64,000 nucleotides of DNA, from contig CAIVQO010000011.1 in assembly GCA_903908065.1 (NCBI GenBank), positions 62,001 through 126,000 on the forward strand, written 5' to 3'. How positions within the stretch are numbered: the first letter of the stretch is position 1; every line of letters begins with the position of its first letter. The stretch comes from an uncultured beta proteobacterium (GTDB lineage Bacteria > Pseudomonadota > Gammaproteobacteria > Burkholderiales > Rhodocyclaceae). A model generated the notes under the pieces. It made no database searches, was not told the origin of the DNA, and saw nothing but the letters and a program-made list of their open reading frames with translations. Shown piece by piece: positions 8,602 to 17,714 of the stretch. Made by a program: the position numbers and the translations under genes.

Positions 8602-11175
8602 ATGCAGGATTTGCGCGAACTCGCGACGCACTCGCGCCAGCGCCTGGCCGAGGGCCAGCAAGCACTTATTGGCGACTGGCGCCGGGAGAAGGATGGCGCC
8701 AAGTTGCTGGCCGGGCGCGCTGCCCTGGTCGACGAGATACTCCGCGCCGTCTGGAACGCACTGGCGATGCCGGAACTTTGCACCCTCGCCGCCGTTGGCG
8801 GTTACGGACGCGGCGTGCTGCATCCCGGCTCCGATGTCGATCTCCTGATCCTGGTGCCAGATGCCGCACATACGGCCTGCAATCCGGATTCTGCGCAGCG
8901 TCTCGAGCAATTGATCGGCCTGTTGTGGGACATCGGCCTCGACATTGGCCACAGTGTACGCAGCATCGATCAGTGCCTGGATGAAGCCGAGCGCGACATC
9001 ACGGTGCAGACCGCCTTGCTGGAGGCGCGCTTCCTTGCCGGATCGAAAGCCCTGTTCAAGGACTTCGAGCAGAGTTTCAATGCCAGCCTGAAGCCGGAGG
9101 AATTCCTCAAGGCCAAGCGACTGGAGCAGGCGGAGCGCTATGCCAAATTCAACGACACGCCCTACAGCCTGGAACCGAACTGCAAGGAAAGTCCGGGCGG
9201 CATCCGTGACCTCCAGGTAATACTGTGGGTCGCTCGCGCCGCCGGCATCGGTGACGACTGGAAATCCCTTGCACGCGCCGGTCTCATCTCGTCGATCGAA
9301 GTTCGGCAGTTCGAGCGCGTCGACCAGTTGTTGCGAGATTTGCGCATTGAATTGCACCTGCTGGTCGGACGTCGAGAGGAAAGGCTGCTGTTCGACCACC
9401 AGGAGAAGCTGGCCGCCGCCCTGGGAATTCAGGCAACCGAATCAAAGCGTGCCTCCGAAGTATTGATGCAGCGCTACTACCAGAACGCGAAGCTGGTTAC
9501 CCAGCTCAATTCCCTGGTGCTGCAGGAACTAGACCAGCGCCTGGTACCCTCCAAACTGGGGCCGCCGATCATCATCGACAGCCATTTCCAGATGGTGCGC
9601 GACCAACTCGACGTGCGCGACGAACTGGTGTTCAAGGAGTATCCACGCGCCATACTGGAGTGCTTCCTGCTGCAGATGCAGCGCTCCGAGATCAAGGGTA
9701 TGACGCCGCGCACCCTGCGCGCGCTGTGGCGTGCACAAGGCGGCATCGATGCGGCCTTTCGCCGCGATCCGGCGAATCGCGCCCTGTTCCTCAGCCTGTT
9801 CCAGCAGCCGCACCTGATCCACGCACTGCGCCGCATGAACCAGTACGACATCCTGGGTCGCTACCTGCCGGCCTTCGGCCGCATCGTCGGCCAGATGCAG
9901 CACGACTTGTTCCACGTCTATACCGTGGACCAGCACATCCTGCAGGTCATGCGCAACCTGCGGCGCTTTGCCATGCCGGAATTCGCCCACGAGTATCCGT
10001 TCTGTTCGCGCCTGATGGCCGGTTTCGAAAAGCGCTGGCTGCTTTACCTCGCAGCGTTGTTTCACGACATCGCCAAGGGGCGCGGCGGCGATCATTCGCA
10101 GTTGGGCAAGCGCGACACGGCAAACTTCTGCCGCGACCACGGCATCGACGACGCCGATACCGCGTTGCTGGTGTTCCTGGTCGAGCATCACCTCACCATG
10201 TCGCAGGTTGCGCAAAAACAGGACCTCGCCGACCCGGAAGTCGTGCTTGCCTTCGCCCGCAAGGTCGGCGACATGCGCCGCCTGACGGCGCTGTACCTCC
10301 TGACGGTCGCCGACATTCGTGGCACCAGTCCCAAGGTGTGGAACAATTGGAAGGGCAAACTGCTGGAAGACCTGTTTCGCATGACCGCCAGCGTGCTGAA
10401 GGGCACCGCCAGCCTGCAATTGTCAGGCGTGGCAGAGCGCCAGGAGGAGGCGCGCCGTCTGCTGCGCTACCACGGTCTGCGGCCGGACGTCGAAGTGGCC
10501 TTGTGGAACCAGCTCGACACGGCCTACTTCATGCGCCATGGGGCCGATGAAATCGCCTGGCATACACGCACCCTGTACCACTGCCCGGACAGCGAACAAC
10601 CCGTGGTCCGGGCGCGTCTCAACCCAACCGGAGACGGCCTGCAGGTGATGGTCTATGTGCGCGACCAAGCCCTGCTGTTTGCCCGCCTATGCGGATTTTT
10701 CGCCAGACTCGGATACAGCATCGCAGACGCCAAGATACACACCACGCGTCACGGCTGGGCCCTCGACAGTTTTGCGGTGTTTGCCGCCGATGCCAGCCAG
10801 TCCCATCGCGACATGATCCAGCTGGTGGAGCACGGGATACGCGAGAACCTGGAAAAGCTGCCGCCCCTGCCCGCCGCGCTCGGCGGACGCCTGTCCCGAC
10901 TGGTGCGGCATTTTCCGATCACGCCGGAGGTCGAAATTCGCGCCGACGAGCGGGGCAGTCACTACCTTATGAATGTCACCGCGGCGGACCGTCCCGGCTT
11001 GCTGTTCGGCATTGCCCGCGTCCTCGGGCAACACGGAATCACGCTGCATACGGCGAAGATCGCCACGCTGGGAGAACGGGTCGAGGACGTCTTCCTGATC
11101 AGCGGCAAGGAACTGTCACAGACGGCCACCCTGGTGCGACTGGAGCAGGACCTGCTGGCGACCTTGCAGGTCTGA
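8602..11175 (+). CDS. glnD: Bifunctional [protein-PII] uridylyltransferase/uridylyl-removing enzyme
   Basis: Primary nitrogen sensor that uridylylates PII proteins when glutamine is low and removes UMP when it is high. Its 857 aa match the family. The N-terminal nucleotidyltransferase has GGYGRGVLHPGSDVDLL (residues about 65-81); the two Asp are present but the usual Glu after GYGRG is Val. A central HD domain carries LFHDIAKGRGGDHSQLG, the hydrolase site. Two C-terminal ACT domains follow, the last with VTAADRPGLLFGIARVL. It lies 31 bases after map, probably in the same transcript. Confidence 0.96.
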   Translation: MQDLRELATHSRQRLAEGQQALIGDWRREKDGAKLLAGRAALVDEILRAVWNALAMPELCTLAAVGGYGRGVLHPGSDVDLLILVPDAAHTACNPDSAQRLEQLIGLLWDIGLDIGHSVRSIDQCLDEAERDITVQTALLEARFLAGSKALFKDFEQSFNASLKPEEFLKAKRLEQAERYAKFNDTPYSLEPNCKESPGGIRDLQVILWVARAAGIGDDWKSLARAGLISSIEVRQFERVDQLLRDLRIELHLLVGRREERLLFDHQEKLAAALGIQATESKRASEVLMQRYYQNAKLVTQLNSLVLQELDQRLVPSKLGPPIIIDSHFQMVRDQLDVRDELVFKEYPRAILECFLLQMQRSEIKGMTPRTLRALWRAQGGIDAAFRRDPANRALFLSLFQQPHLIHALRRMNQYDILGRYLPAFGRIVGQMQHDLFHVYTVDQHILQVMRNLRRFAMPEFAHEYPFCSRLMAGFEKRWLLYLAALFHDIAKGRGGDHSQLGKRDTANFCRDHGIDDADTALLVFLVEHHLTMSQVAQKQDLADPEVVLAFARKVGDMRRLTALYLLTVADIRGTSPKVWNNWKGKLLEDLFRMTASVLKGTASLQLSGVAERQEEARRLLRYHGLRPDVEVALWNQLDTAYFMRHGADEIAWHTRTLYHCPDSEQPVVRARLNPTGDGLQVMVYVRDQALLFARLCGFFARLGYSIADAKIHTTRHGWALDSFAVFAADASQSHRDMIQLVEHGIRENLEKLPPLPAALGGRLSRLVRHFPITPEVEIRADERGSHYLMNVTAADRPGLLFGIARVLGQHGITLHTAKIATLGERVEDVFLISGKELSQTATLVRLEQDLLATLQV

Positions 11176-11180
11176 ACCGG

Positions 11181-11468
11181 CTACGACGACTTCCCTTCGT
11201 CGAGGTGGCGGGGCAACTGGTACTTGAGGCACTCGCCGAGGCTGGCGACATCCAGCGCCAACTCGGGTCTCGGCCTCAACCGCAAAGCCAGGGATCCCTG
11301 CTCGCCGCAGGGCGCCATGCTGTCGATCTTCATGCATTCCCCCGAGGAGCAGCCCCAGGCCCTGGCCTGGCAACGGCCAATGGCATCGATTACCGACTGG
11401 GCATTGCCGCCGACCTCTTCGAAGCGTATGACAATCTCTTCGCCCTGCTTTTCGATCTGGTACTTCAT
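11181..11468 (-). CDS. Small conserved-looking protein of unknown function
   Basis: A 95-aa soluble protein, not recognised. It begins MKYQIEKQGEEIVIRFEEV and contains three cysteines, two in CSSGEC (residues about 40-45) and one in the GECLKYQ segment, which could bind a metal or form disulfides. The ATG at 11468 is directly preceded by a strong purine run GGGAGGGGGAG, which supports it as a real gene. It is convergent with glnD, ending 5 bases from the glnD stop. No domain assignment is attempted. Confidence 0.6.
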   Translation of the reverse strand: MKYQIEKQGEEIVIRFEEVGGNAQSVIDAIGRCQARAWGCSSGECMKIDSMAPCGEQGSLALRLRPRPELALDVASLGECLKYQLPRHLDEGKSS

Positions 11469-11536
11469 CTCCCCCTCCCGACCGGTCTTTTTCAGGCTAT
11501 TTTAGTCTTGGGCAACGGCTACAGGGGAACCTCGCT

Positions 11537-12364
11537 TCAGCCGCGCATGCCCAGCGAGGCTTCGAGCTGTCGGACCAGCCCGATCAATTGCGGACGTACC
11601 TCGCCCAACAGGAACTCCCGCGACAGGGTGAACGAAGGCCCCCCGCAATTGATTGCCATCGGTGGCAAGCCGCCACCCGGTCGCAACGGCACGGCAATCG
11701 CGTTGACGTCGGATTGCCATTCACCGAAGGAACTGACGCAACCGGTCTGCCGATACTCCGTCAGCGAACGCTCGATGCCATCGCGGATGGCCGGCCACGC
11801 CACCTCGTCGAGCTCGCGCACACGCTCCATGACATCTTCACGCTCGCGCTCGGGAACCATGGCCAGATACGCCCGCCCCATCGCCGTGGTGGCGATGGGA
11901 ATGCGCGAGCCGATATCGAGCGACAGCGTCAGCGCCGCCGAGCTGCGCGCATTCCCGACGTAGATCATCGATAGGCGATCGCGACTGCCGAGCGACACCA
12001 TGGCCTTGGAAAAATCCGCCAGCTCCTGCATCAGCGGGCGCGCCAGGTCGCGCACGTCGAGGCGTGCCAGCATGGCACTGCCCAGAGCGAGGGTCGACGT
12101 GCCGAGACGATACTTCCCGGTCTCCTCGACGAACACCAAATAGCCCAACTTGGTCAGCGTATAGGTGAGGCGCGAGACGGTCGACTTGGGCAGGCGACAG
12201 CGCTTGGCGATATCCTGATTGCCCAGCATTTTTTCGCCGGAGCTGAAGCACGAAAGCACCGACAGGCCGCGTGCCAGGGCCGTGACGAAATGCCTGTCTT
12301 CCTTGGCGGGCAGCGTCGGAACGGGCGGCGGAACAATGACAGAAGACTTTTTGGCATTGGCCAT
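11537..12364 (-). CDS. IclR-family transcriptional regulator
   Basis: A 275-aa regulator with the N-terminal winged helix (ALARGLSVLSCFSSGEKMLGNQDIAKRC, residues about 29-56, then PKSTVSRLTYTLTKLGYL) and the C-terminal IclR effector domain (GTSTLALGSAML onwards). The ATG at 12364 (MANAKKSS) lies one base after the stop of the nitronate monooxygenase gene. The regulator is therefore the last gene of the transporter-monooxygenase-regulator transcript. Its likely targets are the two palindromes in the intergenic region upstream of that operon (14813-14827 and 14962-14984). The effector is unknown, probably an acid or acyl-CoA of the divergent pathway (inference). Confidence 0.93.
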   Translation of the reverse strand: MANAKKSSVIVPPPVPTLPAKEDRHFVTALARGLSVLSCFSSGEKMLGNQDIAKRCRLPKSTVSRLTYTLTKLGYLVFVEETGKYRLGTSTLALGSAMLARLDVRDLARPLMQELADFSKAMVSLGSRDRLSMIYVGNARSSAALTLSLDIGSRIPIATTAMGRAYLAMVPEREREDVMERVRELDEVAWPAIRDGIERSLTEYRQTGCVSSFGEWQSDVNAIAVPLRPGGGLPPMAINCGGPSFTLSREFLLGEVRPQLIGLVRQLEASLGMRG

Positions 12365-12365
12365 T

Positions 12366-13340
12366 TCATTCCTCCCCAAGATCGGTCGCGGCGGATAGCG
12401 CCCGCCGCGCGGCATGATATTCACGCTCGAGTCGCCGTACAACCTCGGCGGCAGGCGCCACTTCATCGATCGTCCCTACACCCTGGCCGACACCCCAGAT
12501 GTCACGCCAGGCCTTGGTCCGGTCGGAGCCGAAGCTCATGCTGGTCTTGTCGCGCGGCGGCAGGTTATCGGGGTCCAGGCCCTGGGCGACAATGCTCGGC
12601 CGAAGATAGTTGCCATGTACGCCCGTAAAGTAGGGCGTATAGATCACGTCTGCCGCGCTGCTGGCGAGGATCATCTGCTTGTAGCCATCGGCAGCATTGG
12701 CTTCAATGGTAGGAATGAAGCGCGTACCGATGTAGGCCAGGTCGGCCCCCATCGCCTGGGCCGCAAGGATCTGTTCGCCCCGCGTCATGGCGCCCGACAG
12801 GGCAATCGGCCCATTCCAGAAACGGCGCACCTCGGCAACCAGCGCAAACGGACTCAGCGTACCCGCATGGCCGCCGGCCCCTGCCGCCACAAGGATCAGG
12901 CCGTCCACGCCGGCCTCGAGCGCCTTCTGTGCATGACGAACATTGATCACGTCGTGGAACACGATGCCGCCGTAGGCATGGACATCCTTGACCACATCGC
13001 CCGGCGCGCGCAGGCTGGTGATGATCATCGGCGCCTTGTGCTTCACACATAGCGCGATGTCGTGGTCGAGTCGGTCGTTGGAGTGATGAACGATCTGATT
13101 GACCGCGAAGGGCCCGATCTTGCGTCCGGGCTCGGCACGTCGAGCCGCCGCGATCTCCTCCGTCATCATCGCCAGCCACTCGTCGAGCAGTTCCTTCGGC
13201 CGCGCGTTGAGCGCCGGAAAGGAACCGACGATGCCCGCCTTGCATTGCGCCAGCACAAGGTCTGGCTGGGAAACGATGAACATCGGCGCGCCTATGACCG
13301 GTAGCGAAAGGTTGTCGGCCAATACCTTGGGCAAACTCAT
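12366..13340 (-). CDS. Nitronate monooxygenase family flavoprotein
   Basis: A 324-aa FMN-dependent TIM-barrel enzyme of the nitronate monooxygenase/2-nitropropane dioxygenase family. Visible motifs are IGAPMFIVSQP at the N-terminus, AGIVGSFPALN, the catalytic-region GAGGHAGTLSPFALV and GADLAYIGTRF. Members oxidise alkyl nitronates, but many have other flavin-dependent roles, including enoyl-type reactions, so the substrate is open. It sits between an efflux-type MFS transporter (11-base gap) and the IclR regulator, next to an acyl-CoA catabolic operon. A role in that pathway is possible. Confidence 0.88.
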   Translation of the reverse strand: MSLPKVLADNLSLPVIGAPMFIVSQPDLVLAQCKAGIVGSFPALNARPKELLDEWLAMMTEEIAAARRAEPGRKIGPFAVNQIVHHSNDRLDHDIALCVKHKAPMIITSLRAPGDVVKDVHAYGGIVFHDVINVRHAQKALEAGVDGLILVAAGAGGHAGTLSPFALVAEVRRFWNGPIALSGAMTRGEQILAAQAMGADLAYIGTRFIPTIEANAADGYKQMILASSAADVIYTPYFTGVHGNYLRPSIVAQGLDPDNLPPRDKTSMSFGSDRTKAWRDIWGVGQGVGTIDEVAPAAEVVRRLEREYHAARRALSAATDLGEE

Positions 13341-13351
13341 GAACAGAACTC

Positions 13352-14779
13352 CTACGTCGTAATGCGCGCCCGCCCGGTCATGCGCCAGGCGGGAAACAGC
13401 GCAAGGAAATAAACCAGCGCGATCAGAAAGAAGCCCTCCTGCATCGGCTGCAGGCCATGCACGGCATCCAGTTGTCGCTCACGCGCCTCGAGGAACAGCG
13501 CGATCAGCGTGACTCCGAGGGCCCCGCCCAATTGGCGAAAGAAGTTGATCGAGGCCGGCCCGGCGGCTTCGCTACCATAGGGAAGCAAGCGCAGCGCGCC
13601 GGCATTCAGCCCCGGAATGATCAGGCCCAGCCCGACACGGCCCACGGCGACCCAGAGCGCCAGCAACCAAAACCCGGTCAACGTCGAGGAAAACCCCATA
13701 AGGATTGCCGACAGCGCAAAGCAGGCCAGTCCGGCCATCGCCACCCGATTCGACGGAAAGCGGTCGGCAAGCTTGCCCGCCTGAAACAGCACCACGGCCA
13801 GCACCGCACCGCCGGGCAGCAACATCAGGCCGGCCTCATAGCCGCTGAAGCCGAGACCGATCTGCGCGAAGACGGGCGCAAGGTAAGTCGAGCCATAGAT
13901 CCCAACGCCATAAGCCAGGGCGACCAGGGTCGCGGCGCCGAAGCCGGCCTCGCGGAAAATGCGGAAGTCGAGCAGGGGATGCAGGGTGGTGCGTTCCCAG
14001 ACCACGAACGCCGCAGCCAGCACCAGGCCGAGGAGCAAGGCCAGCGAACCGGCCAGCGGTTGCCGAATCAGGGCCGCCAGGCCGCCGAGCACCAGGCAGA
14101 GCGCCAGCACCACCAAGCCAAGGCCCGGCAGGTCAAGGGGGCGCTTGTGTGCATTGGGCAGGGCGCGGCCGGCGACGACATAACGTGGAGCCAGGGCGAT
14201 CGCCGCCAGGCAGAGCGGCACCGTTACCAGGAACACGGCCCGCCAGCCGAAATGGTCCACCAGCAAGCCGCCCGCCACCGGCCCCACCGCCGGCGAAAGC
14301 ACGATGCCCAATCCATAGGCGCCCATTGCCCGCCCGCGCTCTTCTGGCGGGAACACGTCGATGATGACCAGCATGGAGAGCGGCTGGATCAGGCCGGCAA
14401 TGCTGCCCTGGCCGATACGGCATAGCGCCAGCAGTTCGAAGCGATCGCTGAACGCCGCGAGTACGGAAAACATCACCAGCAGAACTAGTGCGCCGACGAA
14501 GGCACGGCGCAGCCCGAAACGCTGCATCGCCCATGTCGCCAGCAGCATCGACGTGGTGGTGGCGGCCAGGAAACCGGTGGACAACAGTTGCACCTGGTCA
14601 TGCCCGACGTGAAACGCGCGAATGATTTCCGGCAGGGCCACATTGACCACCGTGGCCTCCATGATCGCCGACACGGTGCCAAGCATCACCGTCAGCACCG
14701 CCCACCAGCGGTAGCCGGGACCGTGGCGATGGAACATGGCGGCGACCTCTGCCTGCCGGGCTTGGGTTTCTGCGCTCAT
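13352..14779 (-). CDS. DHA2 (EmrB/QacA) family MFS transporter, 14 membrane segments
   Basis: A 475-aa drug:H+ antiporter-like protein. It has the DHA2 motif in the first helix (here MEATVVNVALPEI, where the usual Asp is not Asp), the loop sequence RFGLRRAF, and the proline/glycine-rich antiporter motif LGIVLSPAVGPVAGGLL in helix 5. It is the first gene of the minus-strand operon that ends with the IclR regulator. It diverges from the acyl-CoA operon, so it may export or import that pathway's substrate. The cargo cannot be told from sequence. Confidence 0.92.
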   Translation of the reverse strand: MSAETQARQAEVAAMFHRHGPGYRWWAVLTVMLGTVSAIMEATVVNVALPEIIRAFHVGHDQVQLLSTGFLAATTTSMLLATWAMQRFGLRRAFVGALVLLVMFSVLAAFSDRFELLALCRIGQGSIAGLIQPLSMLVIIDVFPPEERGRAMGAYGLGIVLSPAVGPVAGGLLVDHFGWRAVFLVTVPLCLAAIALAPRYVVAGRALPNAHKRPLDLPGLGLVVLALCLVLGGLAALIRQPLAGSLALLLGLVLAAAFVVWERTTLHPLLDFRIFREAGFGAATLVALAYGVGIYGSTYLAPVFAQIGLGFSGYEAGLMLLPGGAVLAVVLFQAGKLADRFPSNRVAMAGLACFALSAILMGFSSTLTGFWLLALWVAVGRVGLGLIIPGLNAGALRLLPYGSEAAGPASINFFRQLGGALGVTLIALFLEARERQLDAVHGLQPMQEGFFLIALVYFLALFPAWRMTGRARITT

Positions 14780-14812
14780 CTACAAGTTGGTGATCCAGTT
14801 TTCAGTATCTCG

Positions 14813-14827
14813 TTCCGGATAGTGGCA
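14813..14827. promoter_or_regulatory. Candidate IclR operator, transporter side
   Basis: TTCCGGATAGTGGCA, an imperfect palindrome of the TTCCGC-N3-GCGGAA type used by many IclR-family regulators. It matches the reverse complement of the second site at 14966-14980 in 11 of 15 positions. It lies 34-48 bases upstream of the transporter ATG, where a repressor or activator would act. Confidence 0.4.
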
Positions 14828-14961
14828 CGACGACCAATCCACCGTCAAGGCGGCCCTGCCCTGTTGATTCTTGGAATTGCCATGATTTTAGCGGATCACA
14901 AGGATGATTGACTTTTCATGGGCGGAGGCGAAGAATTCGGGACTCGTCATTTTCTCAGAAC

Positions 14962-14984
14962 AAAATTCCGCTATGCAGAATTTT
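14962..14984. promoter_or_regulatory. Candidate IclR operator, acyl-CoA operon side
   Basis: Perfect inverted repeat AAAATTC / GAATTTT with a 9-base centre. The core TTCCGCTATGCAGAA (14966-14980) is a near-palindrome of the IclR type, with arms TTCCGC and GCAGAA differing at one position. It ends 15 bases before the GTG of the thioesterase gene. The rest of the 219-base gap (14780-14998) shows no gene. Confidence 0.5.
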
Positions 14985-14998
14985 ATAGGTGGTAAGCC

Positions 14999-15439
14999 GT
15001 GACCCAGAGCACCGACCTGCTGGCCTTCGGACGGCGCATCCTTGCCGAGCAACCCTTCAGCACGCTGCTCGGCGCCGAACTCACGGCATTCGAGTCGGGG
15101 CGCGCCGAGCTGCGCCTGGCGGTGCGCCACGAACTCAAGCAGCAATATGGCTTCGTCCATGGCGGCGTGCTCAGCTACCTGGCGGACAACGCGCTGACCT
15201 ACGCCGGCGGCAGCGCCCTTTCGGGGCAAGGGATCGTCACCTCGGAGTTCAAGATCAACTACCTGAGGCCGGCCCTCGGCGAGACACTGGTTGCACGGGC
15301 CCAGGTGATCCACGCCGGCAAGTCGCAAGCAGTCTGCCGTTGCGACGTGTTTGTCCTGACTGGCACGGAAGAGAAGCTCTGCGCAACGGCACAGGGAACC
15401 ATCACCGCCCCCACCAATTTCGCGACCAAGGAGCCCTAG
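14999..15439 (+). CDS. PaaI-family hotdog thioesterase
   Basis: A 146-aa single hotdog-fold acyl-CoA thioesterase of the PaaI/YdiI type. The active-site helix begins at QQYGFVHGGVLSYLADNALTYA, with HGG and a following Asp at the usual catalytic position. The GTG at 14999 follows the purine run TAGGTGGTAAG. It is the first gene of the catabolic operon and would hydrolyse a CoA thioester, either as a pathway step or to rescue CoA. Confidence 0.9.
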   Translation: MTQSTDLLAFGRRILAEQPFSTLLGAELTAFESGRAELRLAVRHELKQQYGFVHGGVLSYLADNALTYAGGSALSGQGIVTSEFKINYLRPALGETLVARAQVIHAGKSQAVCRCDVFVLTGTEEKLCATAQGTITAPTNFATKEP

Positions 15440-16594
<1,155 letters not shown>

Positions 16595-16604
16595 GGCCGC
16601 CGCC

Positions 16605-17714
16605 ATGAATTTCGACTTCACCGACGACCAGCGCGCGCTGGCCGACACCGTCCGTCGCTTTGTAGCCAAGGACTACGATTTCGAGCGCCGCCGTGCCATT
16701 CGCGACTCGGCCGCCGGCTGGAGCCGCGCCGTCTGGCAGGAGCTGGCCGAACTCGGCGTACTGGCCATCGGCATCGACGAGGACCATGGCGGCCTCGGCT
16801 ATGGCCCGCTGGAAACCGGGCTGGCGATGAATGCCTTTGGCGCCGCCTTGCTGGTCGAACCCTATCTTGCCGCCGCTGTGGTCGCCCCGGCACTGATTCG
16901 CCGTGCCTCCAGCACCGACTTTCAACGCCACTGGCTGCCGCGGATCGCCTCGGGCGAAAACATCGTGGTGTTCGCGCATCATGACGCCCGCGGCGATCCC
17001 GTGCGCGTCGCCGACGGCGCGCTCAGCGGGCGCAAGACCGTGGCAGCCCACGCCGACTGTGCCGACCTGCTGCTGGTATCGGCGCGGGCCACCGACGGCA
17101 GCACGCGGCTGTTTGCACTCGCCCCGACGACACCGGGCGTCACGCTGCGTAGCTACCCGACGCTCGATGGCCAGCGCGCGGCGGACGTACAGCTCGACCA
17201 GGCCGTGGCCACGGAAGTCGGCGCTGGCGACACGGCGACCGATGCGACGCAGGCCATCGACGCCGCGCTCGACATCGGCCTCGCGGCGCTCTGCGCCGAA
17301 GCCGTAGGCATCATGGAAGCCACCGTGGCCGCCACAGTCGACTACCTCAAGACCCGACGCCAGTTCGGCCAACCCATCGGCCGCTTCCAGGCGCTTCAGC
17401 ATCGCATGGCCGACATGCTGCTGCACCAGGAACAGGCGCGCTCGATGAGCTATCTTGCCGCCATGCACTGCGCCAATCCGGACCAGGTTCTGCGCCAACG
17501 CACGCTGTCCGCCGCCAAGGTCACCGTCGGCCAGGCCTGCCGCTTCATTGCCCAGAACGCGGTGCAGCTGCATGGAGGCATGGGCATGACCGACGAACTG
17601 ATCCTGAGCCACTGGTTCAAGCGCCTCACCGCCATTGAAATGAGCTTCGGCGATACCGATTTCCACTTGCAACGTTTCGCCGCGCAGCTGTCGCGGGGAG
17701 CGCGGGCCGCGTGA
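16605..17714 (+). CDS. Acyl-CoA dehydrogenase, PimD-like small subunit
   Basis: A 369-aa acyl-CoA dehydrogenase homologue. The N-terminus (DFTDDQRALADTVRRFV, then a YDFERRRA segment and GWSRAVWQELAELG) resembles PimD, the small subunit of pimeloyl-CoA dehydrogenase. The C-terminal region that normally carries the catalytic Glu and a GT/SNEIQ motif reads FKRLTAIEMSFGDTDFHLQR instead. A non-catalytic or complementary subunit in an alpha2beta2 enzyme with the preceding gene is therefore likely. It starts 10 bases after its partner. A copy of the dispersed palindrome (17214-17240) encodes an inter-domain stretch at about residues 204-212. Confidence 0.88.
   Translation: MNFDFTDDQRALADTVRRFVAKDYDFERRRAIRDSAAGWSRAVWQELAELGVLAIGIDEDHGGLGYGPLETGLAMNAFGAALLVEPYLAAAVVAPALIRRASSTDFQRHWLPRIASGENIVVFAHHDARGDPVRVADGALSGRKTVAAHADCADLLLVSARATDGSTRLFALAPTTPGVTLRSYPTLDGQRAADVQLDQAVATEVGAGDTATDATQAIDAALDIGLAALCAEAVGIMEATVAATVDYLKTRRQFGQPIGRFQALQHRMADMLLHQEQARSMSYLAAMHCANPDQVLRQRTLSAAKVTVGQACRFIAQNAVQLHGGMGMTDELILSHWFKRLTAIEMSFGDTDFHLQRFAAQLSRGARAA
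17214..17240 (+). repeat. Dispersed palindromic element, copy 2
   Basis: Left arm GAAGTCGGCG, loop CTGGCGACA, right arm CGGCGAC (one mismatch to the perfect complement). Positions 17215-17236 are identical to 2807-2828. The element is inside the second acyl-CoA dehydrogenase gene, in a variable stretch of the protein. Confidence 0.7.
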
